From assembly GCF_009745985.1 (NCBI RefSeq), contig NZ_WFIX01000190.1, positions 434,001-498,000 of the forward strand: a DNA stretch of 64,000 nt, in the 5' to 3' direction. Below, piece after piece: positions 59,323 through 64,000 of this stretch (within the stretch, counting starts at the first letter, position 1; every line of letters starts with the position of its first letter). Both the position numbers and the translations under genes were made by a program. Source of the DNA: Microbacterium karelineae. Its GTDB lineage: Bacteria; Actinomycetota; Actinomycetes; Actinomycetales; Microbacteriaceae. Below the pieces are notes generated by a model. It did no database searches, was not told where the DNA came from, and saw only the letters and a program-made list of their open reading frames with translations.

Positions 59323-60549
59323 ATGGCGGCGGATGCGAGGGTCGAGTTCGCGACAGGGGCGCGGCTGAGCGTCTGGTCGCGGGTGTGGCGGTACCTCCTC
59401 GTCGCCGTGTTCGCGGTGATCTCCTACCTGCTGATGTACGGCGGCTTCGCCGCGGCCGTCGAGGACGGGAAGCCGGACTCGCTGCCGTTCGCGATCCTCG
59501 CCCTCTTCGACCCGATCGTGGGTCTCATCGCCATCGGCCTCCTCCCGCTCCGGCGTCGTGCGCCGGCCACGATCGCGATCATCACGGCGCTGCTCTCCGC
59601 GGTGTCCACGACGACGGCCGGCGGCCCCGCGGTGCTTGCGGCGGCGTCGAATGCGACGCACCGCCGGGCCGTGCCGATCGTCGCGAACGGCGTCGCGTAC
59701 GTGGCCGCGCTCTGGGTGTTCGAGCAGCTCGTCCCCGTCGAGACGATGGAGCCGCTCCCCTGGTGGATCATGCTCCTCGCCTCGGGTGTCGGGTTCCTCA
59801 TCCCCGTCGCCTTCGGGCTGTACATCGGCGCGCGCCGCGAGCTCATCGCGTCGCTGCACGAGCGCGCGATCGAGGCCGAGCGCGAGCGCGAGCTGCAGGT
59901 CGCGGCCGCTGAGGCGGGGGAGCGCACGCGCATCGCCCGCGAGATGCACGACGTCCTCGCGCACCGCATCTCGCTCGTCGCGCTGCACGCGGGCGCGCTC
60001 ACCTACCGCGACGACCTCGCCCCCGATGAGGTCACACGGACCGCCGTGCTCGTGCAGGACAACGCGCGCCGCGCCCTCACCGAGCTGCGCCAGGTGCTCG
60101 GGGTGCTGCGCCGGCGGGAGAGCGGCGTCGAGCCGCCGCAGCCGACGCTCGACGCCCTGCCGGCGCTGCTCGACGACGCGCGCCAGGCGGGCGCCCTCAT
60201 CGACGACGAGATATCGACGGGGCCGGGCGAGCCGCCCGCACTCGTGTCGCGCACCGCGTTCCGCGTCGTGCAGGAGGCGCTCACGAACGCGCGCCGGCAC
60301 GCGCCCGGGGCGGCGATCAGAGTGCGCATCACCGGACACCCGGACGGCCTGCTCGCGATCGAGGTCGTCAACGGTCGGCCGAGCCCGACGGCGCGCATCG
60401 AGGCGACGGGGTCGGGGAGCGGTCTGATGGGCCTCGCGGAGCGCGTCGACCTCGCCGACGGATCCCTCGACTATGGTCCGAACGAGTACGGGGGCTTCGC
60501 GGTGCGCGCGTGGCTCCCGTGGGGCGAGGAGGAGGATCCGCATGAGTGA
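59323..60549 (+). CDS. Sensor histidine kinase (NarL/HisKA_3 type)
   Basis: 408 residues from ATG 59323; GTG 59320 is adjacent in frame. Five or so membrane helices up to about residue 175, then a coiled coil. The HisKA_3 phosphoacceptor is RIAREMHDVLAHRISLVALH (His near residue 210), and the ATPase domain has VVQEALTNARRHAPGA (N box) and GSGSGLMGLAERV (G box). Overlaps the response regulator gene by 8 bases. Signal unknown; envelope stress is plausible given the neighbours. Confidence 0.93.
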   Translation: MAADARVEFATGARLSVWSRVWRYLLVAVFAVISYLLMYGGFAAAVEDGKPDSLPFAILALFDPIVGLIAIGLLPLRRRAPATIAIITALLSAVSTTTAGGPAVLAAASNATHRRAVPIVANGVAYVAALWVFEQLVPVETMEPLPWWIMLLASGVGFLIPVAFGLYIGARRELIASLHERAIEAERERELQVAAAEAGERTRIAREMHDVLAHRISLVALHAGALTYRDDLAPDEVTRTAVLVQDNARRALTELRQVLGVLRRRESGVEPPQPTLDALPALLDDARQAGALIDDEISTGPGEPPALVSRTAFRVVQEALTNARRHAPGAAIRVRITGHPDGLLAIEVVNGRPSPTARIEATGSGSGLMGLAERVDLADGSLDYGPNEYGGFAVRAWLPWGEEEDPHE

Positions 60550-61195
60550 CGCGACGAGGGTGGTCCTGGTCGACGACGATCCGCTCGTGCGCGCCGGCCT
60601 CGTGATGATGCTCGGGGGTGCCACCGGGATCGACGTCGTCGGCGAGGCGGGGGACGGTCGCGAGGGCGCCGACCTCGTGCGGCGTGAGCGGCCCGATGTG
60701 GCCCTCATGGACATCCGCATGCCCGTCATGGACGGTCTCCAGGCGGTGCACGAGATCGTCTCGCGCGGATCCGCGACGCGCGTGATCGTGCTGACGACGT
60801 TCGACGCCGACGATATGGTGCTTCAGGCGCTGCGCGATGGCGCGGCGGGCTTCCTCCTCAAGGACACTCCGCCCGCCGACCTCATCGATGCCGTGCGCCG
60901 CGTCGCGCGCGGGGAGCCGATGCTGTCGCCGAGCGTCACCTCGCGGCTCATCGCCGTCGCGACGAGCCGCGAGGAGACGGATGCGGACGCCGAGAGGCTC
61001 GCCGAGCGGCTCACCGAGCGCGAGCGCGAGGTCGCCGTCGCCGTGGCCCGCGGGCTGAGCAACGCCGAGATCGGCGCGGAGCTGTTCATGGGCGTCGCGA
61101 CGGTGAAGACCCATGTGAGCCACCTGTTCACCAAGCTCGGGGCCGCCAACCGGGTGCAGCTCGCCCGCCGCGTGCACGAGGCCGGGCTGCGGTAG
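60542..61195 (+). CDS. LuxR/NarL-family response regulator
   Basis: 217 residues. Receiver domain: VVLVDDDPLVRAGL, phosphoacceptor Asp in VALMDIRMPVMDG (about residue 57), Lys in AAGFLLKDTPP. The DNA-binding LuxR domain is LTEREREVAVAVARGLSNAE then VATVKTHVSHLFTKLG. Starts inside the last codons of the kinase gene, so the pair is translationally coupled. Output genes are not identified. Confidence 0.95.
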   Translation: MSDATRVVLVDDDPLVRAGLVMMLGGATGIDVVGEAGDGREGADLVRRERPDVALMDIRMPVMDGLQAVHEIVSRGSATRVIVLTTFDADDMVLQALRDGAAGFLLKDTPPADLIDAVRRVARGEPMLSPSVTSRLIAVATSREETDADAERLAERLTEREREVAVAVARGLSNAEIGAELFMGVATVKTHVSHLFTKLGAANRVQLARRVHEAGLR

Positions 61196-61268
61196 ACGAC
61201 GGCACGCCGGCGCGGGATATCCGCGCACGAGGGGCCACCCGGCCCCGGATCGCGGATAGCGTGAGCGC

Positions 61269-64000
61269 ATGGCATCCGCGTATCTCCGATACCCGCACAT
61301 CCACGATGAACTCCTCACCTTCGTCGCCGACGACGACGTCTGGCTCGCCCCCGCAGAGGGAGGGCGGGCATGGCACCTCACGAGCGACAGGGCGCCCGTG
61401 CGGCAGCCGCGGTTCTCGCCCGATGGGGCGCACGTGGCCTTCGCCTCGCATCGCGACGGGCATCCCGAGCTCATGGTCGCCGATGTCGCCTCGGGCGGCG
61501 TCCGGCGTCTCACCTACTGGGGCGGGCAGTCGCTGCTGGTCCTCGGCTGGACCGCATCGGGCGACGTCCTCGTCGCATCGAACGCGGGCGAGGCGAACAT
61601 CCGCCACACGGTCGTGAAGACCGTCTCGCTCGACGGCCGCACCGAGCGCCTCGGCCTCGGAATGGCCTCGGGCGTCGCGCTCCGCGGCGACGGGCGCACG
61701 GCGCTCACGACGCCGGGCAGCCGGCCTCCGGCCTGGTGGAAGCGCTATCGGGGCGGCACGGCACCGCGCCTCTGGATGCGCGACGGCGGCGGCGCGTGGA
61801 CGCGCCTCCTCGCCGACGACCATGCGGCGATCGTCGACCCGATGTGGGTCGGCGACGCCTTCGCCTTCGTCTCCGACCGCGCCGCACGCTTCCCCGATGC
61901 TGCGGACGAGCAGGCGAATCTCTGGATCTGGGACGCCCCGGGCGAGGGCGAGCCCCGCCAGCTCACGTTCCAGACCGAGGCGGACGGGTACGTCCGCGAC
62001 GCGACCACGGACGGGTCGCGGATCGTGTGGCACAGCCGCGGGCGGATCCGGATCCTCGACGATCTCGGCGCGGCGCCGCGCACGGTCGACGTCGTCCTCC
62101 CCGGCGTCCACGGCGAGACGGTCGCGCTCGACCCGACGGAGAACCTCACCGACATCGCGCCCGACCGCACCGGCAGCGGCAGCGTCGTCGCGTGGCGCGG
62201 CAAGCCGTTCTGGCTGACGCACCGCGAGGGTCCCGCCCGCGCGCTCCCCGGCGCCGAGTCCGGCGTGCGCGTGCGCGAACCCGTCGTGCTCGGGTCCACG
62301 GGCCGCGCCGCCTACGTGACCGACATCGAGGGGGAGGACGCGATCGAGGTCGCCGCGACCGACGGCACGCGCGACGAGGGATCCTTCCCCCTCCTCACCG
62401 GCCAGCTCGGGCGGGTGCTGCACCTCGCGGCCGATCCGAAGGGCGAGCGGCTCGCCGCGATCTCGCACGACGGCCGCGTGCGCCTCATCGACGTCGCGGC
62501 CGGCACGGCGCGCGAGCTCGGGCGCTCGTCCCAGGGCGAGGCCCTGACACCGCGCTTCTCGCCCGATGGGCGCTACCTCGTCTGGTCACAGCCGACGGAC
62601 GGCGAGGGCGAGCTGCACGCGCTGTGGATCGCCGACACCTCGACGGACGAGGAGGGCGTGCAGGTGACCGACGGGCGCTTCCACGACCACTCGCCCGACG
62701 TCACCCGAGACGGCAGACATCTCGTGTTCCTCTCGAACCGCACCTTCGATCCGCACTACAACGCGCAGGCGTTCGACCTGTCGTTCTCCGGATCCACCCG
62801 CCCGTGGCTGCTGCCGCTGTCGGCGACCGAGCCGGCGCCCTTCGGCCCGAGCGCGACCGGCTGGGCGTTCGCGAACGGCAAGAAGGACGCCTCCGCGCGA
62901 AAGCGCGTGGATCCCTCGCCCGACCTCGACCTGGACGGCGCCGAGCAGCGGATCGTCGCGTTCCCCGTGCCGTCGGCCGACTACCGCGACCTCGCGGCGA
63001 CGGCGGGCGGCGTCGCCTGGATCGCCGAGGGCAGCGACGTGGGCGTGCTCGGATCCCGCCGCGCGGGCGTGCCGGGCGAGAAGCAGCCGAATCGTCTCGA
63101 GCGCTGGTCGTTCGACGACCGCGAGGCCGCGACCGTCGTCGAGGGGCTCGACAGCTTCGCGGTGTCGGGCGACGGTGAGCGGATCGTCGTGCGCAAGGGA
63201 TCCGATGTCTCGATCGTGCGGGCGACGCGAAAGGCTGACGGCGGCGACGACCCCGTGAAGGTCGACCTGTCACGGCTGCGCTTCGAGCTCGATCCTGCGG
63301 CCGAGTGGCGCCAGATGTTCGACGAGAACGCCCGCCTCATGCGCGACCACTTCTGGCGCGAGGACATGGACGGCGTCGACTGGGAGGCCGCCACCGCCAG
63401 GTGGCGCGAGGTCGTCGACCTCGCCCGCACGCACGACGACATCGTCGACGTGCTGTGGGAGCACGTCGGCGAGCTCAACACCTCGCACGCATACGTCATG
63501 CCCGCGTCGCCGCTCGGCGACCCCGCGCGGCGGCTCGGCTTCCTCGGCGCCGATCTGTCTCCGGCGGACGACGGCTGGCGCATCGACCGGATCCTGCCGG
63601 GAGAGTCGAGCGATCCCGGCGCGCGTTCCCCGCTCGCCCAGGCGGGCGTCGGGGCGGCCGTGGGCGACGTGATCGTCGAGATCGACGGGCAGGGCGTCGA
63701 CCCGACGTTCGGGCCCGGCGCGTCGCTCATCGGCGCCGCCGACAAGCCCGTCGAGCTGACGCTGCGGCGGGACGGGACCGACAGGCGCGTCGTCGTCGTG
63801 CCGCTCGGCGACGAGGAGGCGCTGCGCTACCAGGACTGGGTGCGCTCGCGCCGCGACTACGTCGCCGAGAGGAGCAGCGGTCGGCTCGGATACCTGCACG
63901 TGCCCGATATGCAGAGCGTCGGCTGGGCGCAGCTGCACCGCGATCTGCGCACCGCGTCGCTCGCCGAGGGCATCGTCGCCGATGTGCGGTACAACCGGGG
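61269..64000 (+). CDS. Tricorn protease homologue (S41 peptidase), 3' truncated by the window edge
   Basis: ATG 61269; 910 codons are visible and the frame is open at 64000. It opens YLRYPHIHDELLTFVADDDV, typical of tricorn proteins. A six- and then seven-bladed beta-propeller region (WD40-like PD40 repeats such as QPRFSPDGAHVAFASHRDGH) runs to about residue 660. The C1 helical domain follows (EWRQMFDENARLMRDHFW, residues 679-696), with LNTSHAYV containing the expected catalytic His. A PDZ domain lies at about 755-830, and the S41 core begins near the edge (ADVRYNRG). The nucleophile Ser lies outside the window. A cytoplasmic protease that trims peptides downstream of the proteasome in many actinobacteria. 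Confidence 0.92.
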   Translation, partial: MASAYLRYPHIHDELLTFVADDDVWLAPAEGGRAWHLTSDRAPVRQPRFSPDGAHVAFASHRDGHPELMVADVASGGVRRLTYWGGQSLLVLGWTASGDVLVASNAGEANIRHTVVKTVSLDGRTERLGLGMASGVALRGDGRTALTTPGSRPPAWWKRYRGGTAPRLWMRDGGGAWTRLLADDHAAIVDPMWVGDAFAFVSDRAARFPDAADEQANLWIWDAPGEGEPRQLTFQTEADGYVRDATTDGSRIVWHSRGRIRILDDLGAAPRTVDVVLPGVHGETVALDPTENLTDIAPDRTGSGSVVAWRGKPFWLTHREGPARALPGAESGVRVREPVVLGSTGRAAYVTDIEGEDAIEVAATDGTRDEGSFPLLTGQLGRVLHLAADPKGERLAAISHDGRVRLIDVAAGTARELGRSSQGEALTPRFSPDGRYLVWSQPTDGEGELHALWIADTSTDEEGVQVTDGRFHDHSPDVTRDGRHLVFLSNRTFDPHYNAQAFDLSFSGSTRPWLLPLSATEPAPFGPSATGWAFANGKKDASARKRVDPSPDLDLDGAEQRIVAFPVPSADYRDLAATAGGVAWIAEGSDVGVLGSRRAGVPGEKQPNRLERWSFDDREAATVVEGLDSFAVSGDGERIVVRKGSDVSIVRATRKADGGDDPVKVDLSRLRFELDPAAEWRQMFDENARLMRDHFWREDMDGVDWEAATARWREVVDLARTHDDIVDVLWEHVGELNTSHAYVMPASPLGDPARRLGFLGADLSPADDGWRIDRILPGESSDPGARSPLAQAGVGAAVGDVIVEIDGQGVDPTFGPGASLIGAADKPVELTLRRDGTDRRVVVVPLGDEEALRYQDWVRSRRDYVAERSSGRLGYLHVPDMQSVGWAQLHRDLRTASLAEGIVADVRYNR

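Overview
The window looks like chromosome from a high-GC actinobacterium, most likely a Microbacteriaceae member such as Microbacterium or a close relative. The basis is about 70% GC, strong GGAGG ribosome-binding sites with many ATGA/GTGA gene overlaps, a NucS/EndoMS gene, a fused MrpA-type antiporter subunit, and catabolic enzymes resembling those described in Microbacterium and Arthrobacter. This is read from the sequence and memory of the families, not from a database search.

Bases 1-20,081 form a carbohydrate-catabolic island whose best explanation is uptake and breakdown of C-glycosides or other glycosides. It holds a LysR regulator divergent from a binding-protein ABC sugar importer, a hydroxypyruvate-isomerase-like TIM barrel, and two GMC/pyranose-oxidase-like FAD oxidases with paired His/Asn catalytic residues, suited to glycoside C3 oxidation. 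It also holds four alpha subunits (TIM barrel; one cut by the window edge) and three beta subunits (DUF6379-like beta sandwich) of C-glycoside deglycosidase. A ROK regulator, a Gfo/Idh/MocA dehydrogenase, an unrecognised companion protein and a DHA2-type MFS transporter complete it. The inferred route is import, oxidation to the 3-keto glycoside, C-C (or C-O) bond cleavage by the alpha/beta complexes, then processing of the 3-keto sugar. Eight copies of a palindromic element (about 57 bp) lie only here; they fill the gaps between convergent genes and bracket two decayed genes (DUF4143 and DUF559 families).

Bases 20,085-29,456 are mixed functions: an MMPL exporter, a cold-shock protein with a structured upstream region and a clear terminator, a LysR/YeiH pair, a membrane-anchored coiled-coil protein, a HAD phosphatase, nucS, and a TetR regulator divergent from an FAD monooxygenase. 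Bases 29,617-35,785 are a complete mrpA(B)CDEFG Na+/H+ antiporter operon, followed by a DUF2207 membrane protein. Bases 37,715-43,059 hold alanine dehydrogenase with its Lrp-type regulator, a Lys-rich Cys-motif protein, a second ROK regulator with a palindromic operator, a VOC protein and argG.

Bases 43,193-55,144 are a cell-surface cluster with overlapping genes: a 2,057-residue Ig-like/FN3 protein, a DUF58 protein, a TgpA-like transglutaminase-fold protein lacking the catalytic Cys, a Ser/Thr kinase and a possible sortase-like protein. The MoxR ATPase that usually accompanies DUF58/TgpA genes is absent. The remainder holds an ABC exporter pair, purA, a DUF385 protein, a two-component system and the 5' part of a tricorn-protease homologue cut by the right edge. 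No rRNA, tRNA, transposase, integrase or CRISPR array was seen.
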